DNA of 64,000 nt, from contig NC_018385.1 in the NCBI RefSeq assembly GCF_000208865.1, positions 2,028,724 to 2,092,723 of the forward strand, read 5' to 3'. A program made the position numbers and the translations under genes. This document shows positions 1 through 13,095 of this stretch, in pieces (position 1 is the stretch's first letter; every line of letters starts with the position of its first letter). The DNA comes from Neospora caninum Liverpool (taxonomy: Eukaryota; Apicomplexa; Conoidasida; Eucoccidiorida; Sarcocystidae). Under the pieces are notes generated by a model, which saw only the letters and a list, made by a program, of their open reading frames with translations, ran no database searches and was not told the DNA's origin.

Positions 1-3000
1 AACTCGAGTTCCTTTGCTTTCTCCGGGGTTTGACGGCTCCAGAAAGGTCAGCCGCCATTTCGTCGCCTCCAGGGCGGCTGCGCTTCTTCGATTCGCCGTC
101 CTTGCGCAAATCACTCTCGTCTTCTTGGCAGGCGTCCTGGAGGCGCATCCTCACCGCGCAGCCTCTGTCTGATTCTTCTCGCGGCCAGTCCTTGATCGAG
201 CCGTCAACTGTGAGAGATGTGCGTGGCACGTAGACCAGGTAGCAGTTGCCTATCCGCCGGCATGTTGGACAGGCAAACGTGGAGAAACGTTGCTTGTCCA
301 GTCTCCTCCTCTCGCCGTCCTCCGTTCTTCGCGTTGCCGCCAAAGCCGCTCGGCGCTCGCGTCCTGCGCCCTGTTCGTGTCTCCGCCCGCCTTCGCGGCC
401 GCCCGCGGCCTCTGCGGCCCCGGCCGCGACCCCGTCGTCTCCGTTGCGGGCCCCGGCGCGACCGGAGGCACCTGTCTCCTGGAGGGCGCGGAGACACGCC
501 ACGTGGGCGACGTGCCCGCAGGAGCTGAAGGCGGGATGCGAGGCCGGGAGGCTTCCTCGGCCCGTCCGGGCCAAACGCCGGAGCATGTTTGTCTGGGAAA
601 GGTGACCGAGAAGCGCAAGGGGCCGCACCACGGAGTGTCCCTCTAGACACACCCCACACCGCATTTCTTCCTCCTCCTTCGTCAGCAACTGTCTCCTCTG
701 CAGAGACACCTTGTGGGGGAGCGGCTTCGGAGAACGCTGCACAGAGACAGGGGACACTTCCAAAGGGACAGGCGCGCTGGGGCCTATGGGCGCGCGACCC
801 GGAGACAGAGAAGGAGACACAGGAAGGCTAGTGTCTCCTCTTGAGCGTATCTCTTCCCGGCTCCCGCCCTCTCGCGGAGAAGACACCGCCTCGGTTTCGA
901 TTTGTGCGGGGCGCGAATCTTGGCTAGCGCCGGTGGCGAAGCCTGTCTCGCTCGGCGGGGGCACCAGGACTGGTGCCCGCATTCGCGAGTCTCTTTCTGC
1001 GCCTGGCGCTCCGGTTTCGCGCGTTTCTAGAGGCTCCACATGCGAGGGCGCGGCCGAGCCCCCGCCGCTGGTTTCCTCCGCGTCACTGCTGTCCGAAAGC
1101 ATGTCTGCATCTTCGAGGAAGGAGTGGAAGTCCCTCTGTCTCTGCTGCATCGCCAGCAACATTTGTCTCTGTTTCCGGGCTCCTTCACTCAGCCCGGCGT
1201 CTTCCTTCTGGTCCTGCGCGCCTGCTGCTGTCTCCTCTGGCGCCCCCTCCCCCACACGGGCGTCGCCCTCCTGGTCTCCTCTCGCCCCATAGCCAACAGC
1301 CTGACGGTTGTCACACGTCTCCGTGGTCGTGGTCGCGCCTGCATGCCCCGCGCGCTCTCGCTCTCCGCTGGTGTCCCCACCGCGCATCGCAGGGCCATGT
1401 TTGCCAAGGCTCTCTCCTGCCTCCGGCCTCTCGGCGGGCATGCGGGAGAGAAGCGTGCGGCAGTAGCGCCTGACCTCCGCGAACGTCGACTCCGCCTCCT
1501 GGAGTCTCTCGATCTCCGACCGGAGACGCCCCACAAACGAAGGCGGAATCACCCCACTCTCTGAACTGCGGCTCTCGACCGTCTCTGTTTCGGTGCCCAG
1601 TGGGGCGCGTGAACCCCGGAAATCGCGACTGGCCGCGCCGCCCTTCTCGCCTGGCTGCTTTCCGCCAAATCCGGTGCTGCGCTTCCGTGCTTGAGCTAAG
1701 GCATCCAGCAGCTTCAAAGCGCTGCACACCGGGTCATGCAAAAACGCCCCACACGAAGAAGGCGCAGACGCAGATGACGCAGAAGACGAAGCGAGAGAAG
1801 AAGAGACAGAAGAAGAGACAGAAGAAGAGAGAGAAGAAGAGAGAGAAGGAGAGAGAGAAGAAGAGACAGAAGAAGAGAGAGAACTAGATGGAGAGGCTGC
1901 AGTGCCCGAGGCGGGCGGGGTGGATGTCGGAGAGGCGGGATGGGAATTGGAGGGACGGACGGCGACGAAATCGGGGCCTCGATTCTTTGCCTGGAGAAGC
2001 TGAAGAAGAAGATGAAAAAGAAGATGGTGATCGTCGTCTCCTACCATCGCGTCCACCAGGAGGTCTTGCATGTGGAAAAATTCGGGCGACATGTCCCCGG
2101 CCGCCCGCGAAGGCCACAAGAGAGGCGCGTCAGGGTGGCGAAGTGCTTCTTCTTCTGCTACCTGCGCGGAACCAGGAAAACCAAACCGGAAAACTGTGAG
2201 CTTTGAAAAAGAAGCGACTCCCCGCGTCTCCGTGCTGGGACTCTTCTCACGTGCACGTCCTCTCCATCTCTGCGCATCTCTCCGGCGATGCACCCAACAG
2301 AGCTCCGCACAGAGTTCCACCACGAAAAAGCCTCAAAAGACCCAATCTCTCTACACACCGGCACACTGAGTCCCTATCTCAATGCCGCCTTTGGTCCTTT
2401 TCTGCTCCACAGCTACTTGTATCTGTGCGGAGCTCCATATACATACATATGCATATATCCACATATATGGGGATTTGTGTTTCCTGTCTGGGCTCTCCGC
2501 ACTTCTCTCCCTGAAAGCTTTGCGTCTCGCACTTCTTACTTGCATGTCTGCCTTGGCAGTGCCGAGGTGTTCTCTCTTCCGGGACACGCCGGCTGCGACG
2601 AGTCGCTCCGCGGCGCCAAACGCATCGAACAACTTCCAGCTTTCTTTCTTCAGCCGCAGGATCGGCGCCGAGACGGAGGCCTGGCCCGAGCCGCCGTGCA
2701 GAAACCCCCGCGACGAACGGATCTGCGGCACTGCGTTCGCGCCCCCCCTCTGCGCCCGGGAAACCGAGTAAGTCGTCAGCTCGTCCAGGAGCGCCGGAAA
2801 CGAAGGATGCAGCCGCCCCGAACGCCCCACGGCTCGCTCCAGACGCGCCAGCGTGCACGGCTGAATCGCAAGCAACTGAACAATTTGCCGCCGCAACAGA
2901 TGCGAATACCTGAGACGGAGAAAGAACGAGGGTGAAGGAGAGTGAAGGAGAGTGAAGGAGAACGAGGAACGGAGAGAGGCGAGTCTCAAGCGGCGAGATC

Positions 3001-5212
3001 CGAAAGGGAAACTGGCCATGGAGAAACGGCGAGAAAAATCAAACATTCTCACACGGTGAAACACGCAACTGCCAGAGCAAGCGCGTGCCTCCTACAGACA
3101 CACATACAAATATATATATATATATAGACAGATATGTTTCCACTTTTGTATGTGTACTGTTGCATCCGCACCTCAGAGGGATAGAGTGGCACGTCTCCTT
3201 TCTCGCCACATCTTCATTCCCAGTTGCTTCGTCCTTTTCTCGTTCCTCAGGGTTTCGGGCTTCGTCTGCCCAGCTGCCAAACCCCGGGCGTCTCAAGACC
3301 CATCGCTCTGCACACTTCCCTCGACCCCTGAAAAGGCCAACCCAGAACAAACCTTCACACACGATGCCTGCAGGTATACATCTAGAAGCACATCGTTTAG
3401 TCTGCCTCCTCTCCGCTCACCGACTGAGGTATTTGTCTTTCGCCGTGAGGCGGTGAAGATTCATTCTTTCGAGGAAGAAGAGCGACGCAGCGACGCTCGC
3501 GAGCATTTTCCACAGCTCCAGCAAGATGAATTCGGCGGCGATCGCCTGCGAATCAATCGTCGCGGGATCCCACACCGTCTCGTGGCTCGCCGCTTCGCGC
3601 AGGAGCGCGGCGTGGAAGGCGAGAATTGCGTCTGCAGCTCTCTTCTCCAAAGAGTCGCTGCACACAGAGGAAGAGGGAGACGGCGTCGCGCGGGCATCCG
3701 TTGTCCCTGTCGATCCTCCCCCAGGTGTCGGTTGCGGCAGGCCGGGAGGGAGGAAGGAAGAGAGTTGAAGAGAAGAAAGAGGCGCGGCGTCGCTGCGAAG
3801 CGACAAGAGCGGGAACGGCACGCCGCCGCGCATGAAGGAAAACGACGAACGCGCGGGAGGACCGTCCACCGGGGTCTGTTGCTCGAGGAGCTTTTGCGGG
3901 GAAAAGTGGAGAGGACAAAAAGCCAGGAAAAAGACGACCAGCGGGTGAAACTCGCGCGCAGCGGTTTCTTCTAGAGCCTCATTCGTTTCCAGTCCCGATC
4001 GCCCCGCCTCCTGGATCTCGTCTTGACGCCTGGAGCCGCCCGCGAAACGTTCCGCCTTCTCGTTTCCTTCCTGGTCCCGTGCTCCCTCTCCACATTCGTC
4101 CTCGCGAGGTCTGTCAGCCCTGTCTCGCCTTCGCTGCGACGCCCCAACGTTGTTCTCTCCCTCCCCTTCTCTGTCTTCCTTCTCGTCTAGGTCCGCTGCG
4201 TCTTCTCGCTTTTTCCCTTCTTCGCGTGCCTGGCTCTCCCTGCCATCCGGTTTCTCTTCCGGAACCTTCCCCTGATCTGTCGCCACACCACACCACACGG
4301 CGTCTCGGTCTGTTGCGTGAAGGCGGAACTTTCTCTGGAGCGCGAGAAGCAGAAATCCGATTTGCACGGAGACCAAGTCAAGGCCGTCGGCGCGGCTCCG
4401 CTCGTACTCGCGCACGTGTTCCTTCATCAGCGCCTCCCCGTTCCTCACCCAGTACCCCGCGCGCAAGGCGCCGGCGAAGAGAAGCGACGCCGTCCCCTCG
4501 CGAATCAAGAGAAACGCGACACGGGGCGGACACAGAGACAGCAGCTCTCGCGCAGAAGCGAAACGCGAAACCGCGGAGACAGAGACAGACGGCGAAGAAG
4601 CAGAGCTGGAGAGGCCAGAAACGCCGGACGAGGCAGGGGAGGCAGCAGCGGCAGGCGAGACCGGAGGGACAGACGCAGGGTCGAGGGAGGTGCGGAGAAG
4701 ATCGGGACACAGGCAGAAGACGAATGCGCGAGTTAGCGGCGAGTGGAGAGAACCGATCGCGCATCCGTGGGCGGAGAGGAAAAGCGAGGAGGGAGGTGAA
4801 GACGGAGGCGCCGCCCGCATAGCCGGCACAGGAGGCAAGCGAAGAAGCGCCGGGAGAAAGGTCGAGAGCAGCGGCACCAGAGGGGCGAAGCTAGAGTGCG
4901 ACGAGGATCGACAACCGTTCGCCTAAACGGGGAGAGGGAAAAAAAAGTTCACGATCGACGAGCCAGAAAAAAGAAGCGAAGGACGAAAGCAAAACGCAGG
5001 ACAGGCGAGCACACCTACCCACACACACCACGAAGGAAAAAATGCGGGACAAATGGGAAAAGACTCCATGCAGTTCTGCGCCTATGCACGCACACGTAAG
5101 CAAGAATATATATAAACAAATACACGCAAACACACGCATATACACACAATGCGGACAACGAGAGCGACACAGAGGTAATTCTCCTCTGTTTACATACACA
5201 CTAATGGACAAC

Positions 5213-5247
<35 letters not shown>

Positions 5248-8200
5248 ACCAGATGTGGGTAAGAGGAAGATCCTCTAATGTGTAGAAAGAGTCGCATGCA
5301 CATTCTTACTCATTTAATATATATATATATATATATATTTGCGTGTATGCATATAGGTGTATTGGTGCATGTGCATGGTGATGAAAATATGCAGCTCCAG
5401 GGTAAAAAAAAAAGGGGCGACTCTCACCAGTCTCTTGACTATGCGGAGCATCTCGTCCTCGAGGATGCATGCATTGTGCCACTGATGGAGCATTTCGTAC
5501 ATCACATGCTCGCGGGCGTGCCTGCAGAGAAAAAGTAAAAACCGTCCCTTTCCTCATCCCTTTCTGTCTCAGCCTCTTTTCCGTGCTCCTGAAGATTCCA
5601 CACAGAGTGGCATGCGCGTCGGCACACACACCCAGGGCGGTCGAGGCGTTAATAGTGAGCAGGTCGATGGGGCTGCATGCACGCGGATGCATGCACTCTC
5701 CCGCTGGCGGGGCGGCGCACACTCGAACTAGCCGGAAATAGAGCACAGCGCGAAACGGACCAAGAGAAGAAGGAGACTAAGGAGTTGATGTTGCGAGACT
5801 ATACATACCTATACCTACCAACAAATTTAAGTGCATCTCGCCAAGGGACATGCACGAGAAAGGGGCCAAGACGTACCTGACTTGCAGATTTGCGCGGTGG
5901 AACTGGAGCATGAATGCCCAGAGCGGCTGCAGGATTCTGCAAATTGTCAGCACGTCTGCTTGAAAGAAGCGCCGCCACACAGTCTCTTCGGACATGACGT
6001 AGCACAAATCCTGAAGCACGCGCTTCTCCGGACCTCTGTGCATGGAACCCACACGCAGGCATACACACAAACCATATACAAATAAATAAATATACAAATA
6101 TTTACATATATATATATATATATATATGTATCTATGTATATATGTATATATGTGTATGTGTGTATGCGTGTATGCGTGCAGAGAGGGAGAGTTCGTCGAA
6201 CGGTGAGTCAACGGCGAGATGGAATCGGGTGCGAGAAGGCCGGGCCCCTCCGGAGAACCTTCCTCCGCCAAGTGAGTGGCGACATCCACAAAGAAAGCGA
6301 AACAGACATCCGGACCATGGACCCAGACGCTTTTTCACCGCTAGATATGAGTGTCCCAGCGTTGTTTTACTTGAGTTTTGGGTTGATATATTCGAGGCCG
6401 TTCAGCATGAGTTCGACTTCGTGAGGCGAGCTCATCGTCGGCGCTTCCTTGAGCAGGCTGACGCCTCGGGCAACGAGGCCCTTATCCCACACCGCCGTCT
6501 CTGCGAGATTCGGGACTGTGAACAGCTGGACCGTCAGCGAGCCGAGGTCACAAGACTCTGGAAAACGGACACAAATGCCGCACGCACACACGCGAGTTGC
6601 TGAGACGCGTTCCCCCACGGAGCTCCACAAGAACAGAGAGAAGGCCTCCCGGAAAGCACAAGGCGACACGCCGAACCAACCGCAAAAAATGCGCGTCGGA
6701 CGAAAAGATCAAAGGACGAGAAAATCTACGAAAAAGAAGAGCTCGCCGGACCAAAATGCCGAAACACCGCAAACCCACAAAACCTGATGTACAAGAATAT
6801 ATATATATATATATATATATGCATGTGTATGTGTGTATGCATGTGTCGAAACACATATATATATATATATATCTAGAGGTACGGGAGTCTGTGGGAGGGG
6901 ATCTCTGTATGTGGGGCATCGAGAGGAGCCTGCGTGTGGACACAGACAAGACAGAACATACAAGCGGGCGAGTGCCCTGTGCATGGGAGGAGCAGACACA
7001 TATATCGGTAACACCCCCGGGACGGGTGCGAACAAGGCTCTGAAAAACCGGGAACTTGGGTGTGCAGCTGCGCACCTGCGTCTGCGTCTCGGCGGGAGTC
7101 GTCCTCGCTGGGGGGGACTCCCCTGGCGACGTGCGTGTAGTGATCGAGGATGAGGCCCGCGAACTTGGCTTTGAACTTGGGCGAGGCGAAGAGGAGCATG
7201 TAGAAGTCGTGGAGCTGTCTCTGGAGACTCGCGCCGAAAGTCCCGTGCTCGCAGAGCCAGCGGACGAGGGCGCTGGGGACGAGACTGGAGGTGACCAACC
7301 ACCGGTAGCCCAGGTGTTTCGAGGCGAGCTCAAAGAGCCAGGAAATCACAGCCTGCGTGAGGAGCAGAGCCCCGTTGGAAGCCTCCGAGGCAACGGGCGG
7401 AGACAGCGCCGTCCCAAGGGAACGCGTCTGCCGCAAACCGTCGCCCCTTTCGCGTTCGCGGCGGTCGCCTGGATTCTGCGACCCCCGAAAAGGCGACGGG
7501 GCCCGCGGGAGACGACCGGAGCCTCGCCCACCAGAAACCGCGCCGTCTCCAGTTCGACTCTCTCGCCCGCCTCGGCCGCTCAGCTGCGCGCGGAGGTCGA
7601 GTAGATCGCCCAGGCCTGGCGGCGCAACGGCGGGGCTGAAGAGCGACAGCCTCTGCGAACTGCCTTCTCTCTCTTCGCGAGACGCGCCTCCTGGAGCCGG
7701 AGACGCCGCAGCGGCGACCAGCCGATCGAGAAAGAAGAGCGACATCGTTGAGGCGTAGCTGAGGGCAGAGGAGGTCGGCGGCGGCGCGTCGGCGGACCCG
7801 CAGCGCCGAGAGTCCGTGGAGCCGAGAAGCGCGGCGCGACGCGCGTCCCCAGAAACGCCCTCGGTTCCTGCGGCCTCGGCCCCCTCGCCGTCGCCGCCGT
7901 CCTCGTCGCCCCACCAGCGCGAAGAAGGAGACACTGCGCGTCTCTCGCGCCGTCGAGTGGTCTCGGCCCGTGTGCCGGCACCGGAGCCGGACAGCGCAGA
8001 GGAGGCGGAGGAAGACGAGTGCCGCGCAGACGGCGCTCCCGAAACAGAAGAAGAGACGTTCGGTTGTTCCTCTCGAGCCTGGACTGCGGCCAGCGCAGCT
8101 CGGGCTCCTGCGTCGATCGCACTCTGTTCGTCGAAGCCGCGCCCGGCGACCGCTGCAACCGTCAGCGCGGCGACTTCCTCCGGGGTGAGGCGAAGAGCCT

Positions 8201-9759
8201 CGCCCCACAACTGAAAGTCGAAGGGGTTTCGAGGCGTCTCCTCGCGAAGCGCAGCTGGAGATTCTGGCGCCTCGCTCGCGTCTGCTCCGGGCGGCTCCGG
8301 AGTGTGCGGACGAAGATGCCGACGCCGCCGAGTCGCCCCCTGCTCTCTCTCCAAGCTGACGCCTCGCACGTCTCCGTCTTCTCCCTGTCTGTCTCTGGGG
8401 GACTGCGGGCGACCCTCAGCTCGAGAAGAGGCCTGGGAACTCGCGCGAGTCTCCGGGGCGCGTGCGCCGTCTCGGGGCGTCGCCTGCAGGCGTTGCGCCT
8501 CGAGATCTCGCTGCTGCCTGTGGAAGAGCTCGAGTTCGCGCTGCGCAGAGAGGAGGACGTCAGCGAGACTCTCCTGGAGGTGGCGCCGGGACGCCGAGCG
8601 CCAGAGCGTCTCGCGCGGAAGCTTTCGCAGGCGCTGCGTGACAAAGCCGACGCATGCAGAGATGTGCCGCTGGCTGCGGAGACGCAGGAAAGGCGGCAGA
8701 GACAGCGTGGACGCGGGCCCGTCCATCTCGGGAGTCACGCCCCGATGCTTCGAGCAAAACCCCGCGGGCGCCCAAGACGAAGGATCTCCGCAGTCGCAGC
8801 AACCCCCGCTCGCCTGGATAATCATGTAATGGTGCGACGCGTGGTCTGCATTCAAGAAACACGGAGCTAAGAACACACACAACAGAGAACACAGCGAGAT
8901 GAGCAGATGCCACGCACGCCTCGGTAAACCAAGACCTCTCTTCCAGCCCCAAATGCCGCCACACACCCCATCTCCAGATATAGATATATATATATACATA
9001 CACAAATATACAAATAGACATATACACACATATACATATATATATATATACATTTGTAACTGCATAGATCAGTAGGTAATAAGTCCAGATACGAACAAAA
9101 ATGAATATATGCATATGCACAGGTGTGTAGAGAGGCGCGTGAATGCATCGACGCGTATAAGCGCCTCTGGTGGACATCATTCGCTTTTCTGTTTCTTGCT
9201 TACCACAGACGACGCAGGTGGAGTCGTGTTCGCAATCGAGGCACCGAAAACCGATGTCGCCTTTTTTTAAATGTGCTCCGCAAGCACCGCCGCCGTCCTC
9301 CATCGCGATGCGTTCGTGCTCCAGGAGACAGGGGCAAGGCGCGGCGACTTCCACGAGCCAGCCCCGGAGCTTCGCAGTCGCCAGAGGCCGAGGTTTCCCC
9401 ACAGTTGCGGGGCGGGGCCTTCGCGAGCATCCCGGCGAAGACCGCCGACAGTACAGAGAGCGGCGCAGCAGAGCCACCAGGGTTGTGACGTCTCCAGCAG
9501 TGACAATCGAGTCCAAGTCCCGAAACAGTTCTTCAGGATCTACCGAATCTAGCGCGGATGAAAGAGACGACGCAAAAGAGGAAGAAGAGGGAGAAGAAGA
9601 GGAAGAGGGGGAAGAGGAAGAAGAGGGGGAAGAGGAAGAAGAAGGGGAAGAGGAAGAAGAGGAAGAAGGGGGGGAAAAAGAGGAAGAGGAGGTAGAGGAA
9701 GAAGAGGAGGAAGAGGGGGGAAAAGAGGAAGAAGAGGGGGAAGAAGAGTCGAGATCCAT
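1..9759 (-). CDS. UBR1-type N-recognin E3 ubiquitin ligase (3' end outside window)
   Basis: Coding exons, in transcript order, are 9759-9204, 8866-7076, 6557-6371, 6035-5877, 5521-5428, 4922-3421, 2909-2540 and 2161-1 (still open at the edge). All have GT..AG borders and matching phases, giving at least 2,273 residues. The UBR box starts at about residue 160 (CGAHLKKGDIGFRCLDC). It is split by intron 1 and resumes as CVVCAPCFLNADH, then GGCCDCGD and FCSKH: the Cys/His zinc pattern that binds N-degrons. Middle exons carry UBR-like helical segments (LTVQLFTVPNLAE; ILRLKKESWKLFD). The last exon has a basic coiled stretch (RKQRQMLLAMQQRQRDF) and a RING-H2-like set: CGVC near residue 2055, CGHVAHVAC near 2101, FACPTC near 2184. 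By family knowledge it would ubiquitinate proteins with destabilising N-termini. The usual C-terminal autoinhibitory domain would lie left of the window. The start at 9759 precedes a poly-Ser tract; an in-frame upstream ATG at 9909 would add 50 residues. Confidence 0.93.
5216..5339. repeat. Two (TA)n microsatellites in intron 5 of the UBR gene
   Basis: Almost perfect TA runs occupy 5216-5243 and 5316-5339, separated by about 70 bp of unique sequence. Both sit in the intron between the exons ending at 5428 and starting at 4922. Confidence 0.95.
6106..6127. repeat. (TA)n microsatellite in intron 3 of the UBR gene
   Basis: A perfect TA run lies inside the 335-bp intron 6036-6370. It is flanked by related TATG/TGTA repeats up to about 6180. 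Confidence 0.95.
6797..6872. repeat. Two (TA)n microsatellites in intron 2 of the UBR gene
   Basis: TA runs at about 6797-6820 and 6854-6872 flank a TG/CATG-rich spacer within intron 6558-7075. Confidence 0.95.
8977..9051. repeat. TA/CA-rich simple repeat in the intron that splits the UBR box
   Basis: Mixed TATATA, CATA and ACACATA units end in a pure TA run near 9036-9051. They lie inside intron 1 (8867-9203) of the UBR gene. Confidence 0.9.
9567..9756 (-). repeat. Poly-serine-coding low-complexity tract at the UBR N-terminus
   Basis: On the plus strand this is an imperfect GAA/GAG run with G-rich interruptions. On the coding strand it reads as serine runs with scattered Pro, Phe and Thr, covering roughly residues 2-65 of the UBR protein. 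A second Ser-rich tract of the same gene lies at about 1765-1880. The glutamate-rich reading on the plus strand is only its antisense shadow. Confidence 0.85.
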
Positions 9760-11516
9760 TTTTGCTGGTGTGGCGAGAGTCGTGTTGGACAAGTGGAGAG
9801 GATCAGTTCTCTGGAGAGAGGAAACGAGGCATCTTGTCGGGCAGAGCAGGGAGGGAAAAGTTTCGGTGAAGTCCAAGTTTGAGCAGAACTGAGACTCGAG
9901 AAAGCACAAAACTATCGTCAGCCAAGGAAGCGAACGACGAGGAGGGAAAACAGGGGCAGAGAGAAGGTGCCAGACGGAGAGGGAACGAGGAGGGAAGAGA
10001 AAAAAAGGTAAACGATACGAAGGGACAAGTGCTCGAGCCGAAAAGTGTTTCTAAAATTTCGTTCTCGGCAGACCAGCAGAGAGAACAACACACAGTTTCC
10101 GCCTAGACACAGAGGAGCGGCGCGTCCCAAAAGAACGCCTTCAGAGACACAAAGAACACGGTCTACATCGGCGACAGAATCGGGGGGAGAAGGGTAGGCG
10201 CATCACGCCTTCTCTGAGTTGTGAGGAAACTGGGAGGCGATTCGCAGAAAAAAGAAGGCATCTGAGACGAGAGAAGCGTCACGTTTTGACTCTGTTCTTG
10301 TTCACTCCGCAGGGAATCCCCAGGCATCCGCGCCTCTCAACTCTTCAACAGCCCCCTTCTGCCCGCCTCACTCGGCCCGTGGCGGCGAACCCCTCCACGT
10401 GGTGCCCGACGGTCCTTTTCTCTTTCGAGATGGCATGCGCACATCGACAAACTCTAAGATTCTGAAGGAAACCGCTCCCAGATACACACAGACGCACACA
10501 AATCGAGAAAAAACCCAGAGGCGCTGGAGACAAGAGAGGCAGGCGACCTCTCGCGCTGCCCTGCTAGATCTCCCGAACGTCGGCGCGCGCGAGCGAAGAT
10601 CCGTGACTGATCGTGTGACGGAACAGCCGGTGGAAGCGAGGAAAAAAACGTTTGCTCGGGCCTCGACGCGACAGCGACGCATCAAAGAGAAGGCAGTTTT
10701 GGCCCTCGAGGGAAAAAAAATGACAGACCGGAAGCGAGAAGGCTCTGGGGGGTGTACAACGCATGCGGGAAAAACGCGAAAAGAGACTCTCGACGTAGTT
10801 CTGCGTGAAAGAGACACCGCGAAAAGAAGAACGTAGATGCTCATGCGCAAAGGACGCAAACATATCACCCACAAAACTGTCCCTGCAAATGCTTTTGAAT
10901 GGACGCAACTATGCATATCTGTGTGTACGATATGAAGTCATGTAGAGGTGGTTTTTTGTCGTTGCAGCGATGTGCGTCGACGCGGAATATGATCAGACGA
11001 CGCAAAGCGGGGGGCTAATTTGTTTCTTCTCGGGGCACACAGCGCTGGGCAGAACAAAAATCGGAGTCGGTGTGCTCGTCGCAGGGATCGGGATGCGCTT
11101 GCATATCCGTCTGAGATGCCTTTCCCAAAATAGCCTACGCGGACTTTCATTTTCTCCGCTGGGGCTCAGGGAAAACCAATCCAAAATGAACAGAAGCCGT
11201 GAACAAGAAACAGCTATTCGTCCCGGCGGTCGGCAACAAAGGGGAGAATAGACAAGTACAGCAAAGATACAGACACACATCTATATACACATCTTTATGG
11301 TAGATGCGTACCATCCTGGATCCGAAGTGGCTTTCTACTAGCCCCAACATGTAGTCAGGTATATATATATATATATATATATATGCATGTATGTCGAACT
11401 GCGTTGGAAAGTGACGGAAGCAAGCCGACGTGGCCAGTACCGGCCGACATCCCACGAAGACACTTGGCATGCGAAAGAAAATGTTTCCAGTGCGTTACAG
11501 CGGAGACTGCTTTGAT

Positions 11517-11552
11517 ACAACCAAGTTCTTTATGACTGCTGTACTCCGCCAC
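11517..11552 (-). pseudogene. Short cox1-like mitochondrial fragment (candidate NUMT)
   Basis: This 36-bp stretch matches 38569-38604 at 33 of 36 positions. On the minus strand it reads YSSHKELGC, close to the NHK-x-LG motif near the N-terminus of cytochrome oxidase subunit 1. The flanks do not match the second copy, so I infer two independent insertions of the same mitochondrial block. The assignment rests on a short motif and is tentative. Confidence 0.5.
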
Positions 11553-11626
11553 AGCCGACAGCCCGGGAAAGATTCTTCTCTTGAGGGGCGGAATCCAGTC
11601 TCGCCACATGAGTGCATGCGTCCATA

Positions 11627-11629
<3 letters not shown>

Positions 11630-11690
<61 letters not shown>

Positions 11691-11730
11691 GTATATGTAT
11701 ATATATATATATGTATATATATATATGTAT
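11630..11730. repeat. ~100-bp (TA)n array with interspersed GTATATG units
   Basis: This is one of the longest simple repeats in the window. Pure TA at the left end grades into TATATGTATATG units at the right. It is intergenic and about 80 bp from the cox1-like fragment at 11517. Confidence 0.97.
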
Positions 11731-12562
11731 ACTCCCCTGTTGGTAGATACGGAGGTACTGCAGAAATTCTGCACCGACTCTGCGAGCCCAATGCATCTTT
11801 CTCTATCTTCCATGTAGATATAATTATTTATCTGACCTAGCGCTCTGGGTGGGAGTCTCCAAAAGTCGTGGAACCTGAGAGCGTCTACGAGATCGGCTGT
11901 CCCAGAGGCCTCCGCCGTTTGCGTTCACCTGGGTTTATCCGCAGTGATCAAGGAAGCAGTGGCTGTCTGGTGCCGATGACGCGAAGCAAGTACAGCGAAG
12001 CAAACCGTTTCCATGCAAGAAAAGAGAGAAATGACAACCGAAAACGTCCTCATATCGGCATGGAGGAAAACCCGAGAAAAACGCTCACATGCCTGGCATA
12101 CCAACGGAAGCAGAGCTGCTCCTCCTTCTCTTCGTGAGCGCCGCTTTTCTTTGGGCACCAGGTGTATCTTTTGAAAGTCTTTTGAGACATCGTGGGAACG
12201 CGTTTCTTTCCTCTGTCGAGGACCACAAGCGCGGCGAGAACAAGACAGCGACGCTCGGGACACGAATAAAACAAAAGAGAAATGTTTTCTATATCTCTTC
12301 GTGGCCGTCTATGATGAATCAGGTGAACTGCACAATCTGCATTTGTGGGTACTTCCACGGGAGTCTCGGCGCCCTCTCCTATTTAAGAGTGTGAGCCTCT
12401 TTCTCTGCCGATTTATGCGGACGAGAACGCGAGTTACATCTCAAATGGCTTTTGGCAGTTGCCGCTCCCAAGAATCTGCGCCAACCCTCCCCGCTTGCGA
12501 AAAAGCATCCAAATACTATCTCGATCTGCCCAACGTGAGTACGCCTCCATATCTGTGAAGTG

Positions 12563-12574
12563 TGCATGCATGCA
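12563..12574. promoter_or_regulatory. TGCATGCATGCA palindrome
   Basis: This overlapping double copy of the TGCATGC hexamer-plus-one lies in intergenic DNA. Such motifs are enriched upstream of apicomplexan genes and are bound by some AP2-family factors. Here it lies downstream of its nearest gene (13-16 kb, minus), so a regulatory role is only a possibility. Confidence 0.25.
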
Positions 12575-13095
12575 CTGTATGTACACGCACATTAACCGAT
12601 GGCGTTTTTTGCGATACGTCTGAGACCCTAGCCGCGTTTTGTCCCCGACTGTCTCCTTTCGGTCCCCTCTTCAGCGCACACCAGCTATGTTTCCAGCTCG
12701 CCGCTTTTTCGCTCATGTTGCCTCTCTAGATTGTCAAGGCACCTGCATTTGCACGCGTCCTTGAACAACGCCTCGACATGCAGTGTCATCGGCGGGTGCG
12801 GCGCCCTGCGTCCCCCCGCGCACTTTCACATTCGAAGACGCGCAGGAGGCCGACCCCTGTTGCGCGGCGAGGGGAGACAAAATCGGCAAGTGTGTGCGAA
12901 CTTCGCATGTGGGAAGGTGTCGCCGGGGCCTTTGCTGCTCAAGACGAAAAGCTGCATTTTTAGAGAGAAGAAAAACGTGAATCCCGCGGCGCTCTCACGC
13001 TCCGCACCTCCTGCTTCTGCCTTCTCGCGTGCCGCTGACTGCCCGAAGGCGACAAAGGAAAGGAGCCATCCCCGTTCGGGGCGAACCGAGCCTTC

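Larger units (their letters stand above)
9760..13095. other. Gene-poor interval between the UBR gene and the 13-16 kb gene
   Basis: No reading frame here has coding character or consistent splice sites. The interval probably holds the UBR promoter and 5' leader (right of 9760) and the 3' region of the neighbouring minus-strand gene. It contains TA runs at 11360-11384 and 11630-11730, a short cox1-like match at 11517-11552, and a TGCATGCATGCA palindrome at 12563-12574. A signal-peptide-like ORF at 12089-12394 (plus) has no further support. Confidence 0.6.

Noticed and set aside
9170..9892. Long plus-strand frame with a Glu-rich stretch
   Set aside because: It is the antisense shadow of UBR exon 1; the Glu run is the complement of the poly-Ser tract.
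12089..12394. 101-codon plus frame beginning with a hydrophobic leader
   Set aside because: No partner exon, domain or codon bias; a leader-like start alone occurs by chance at this length.
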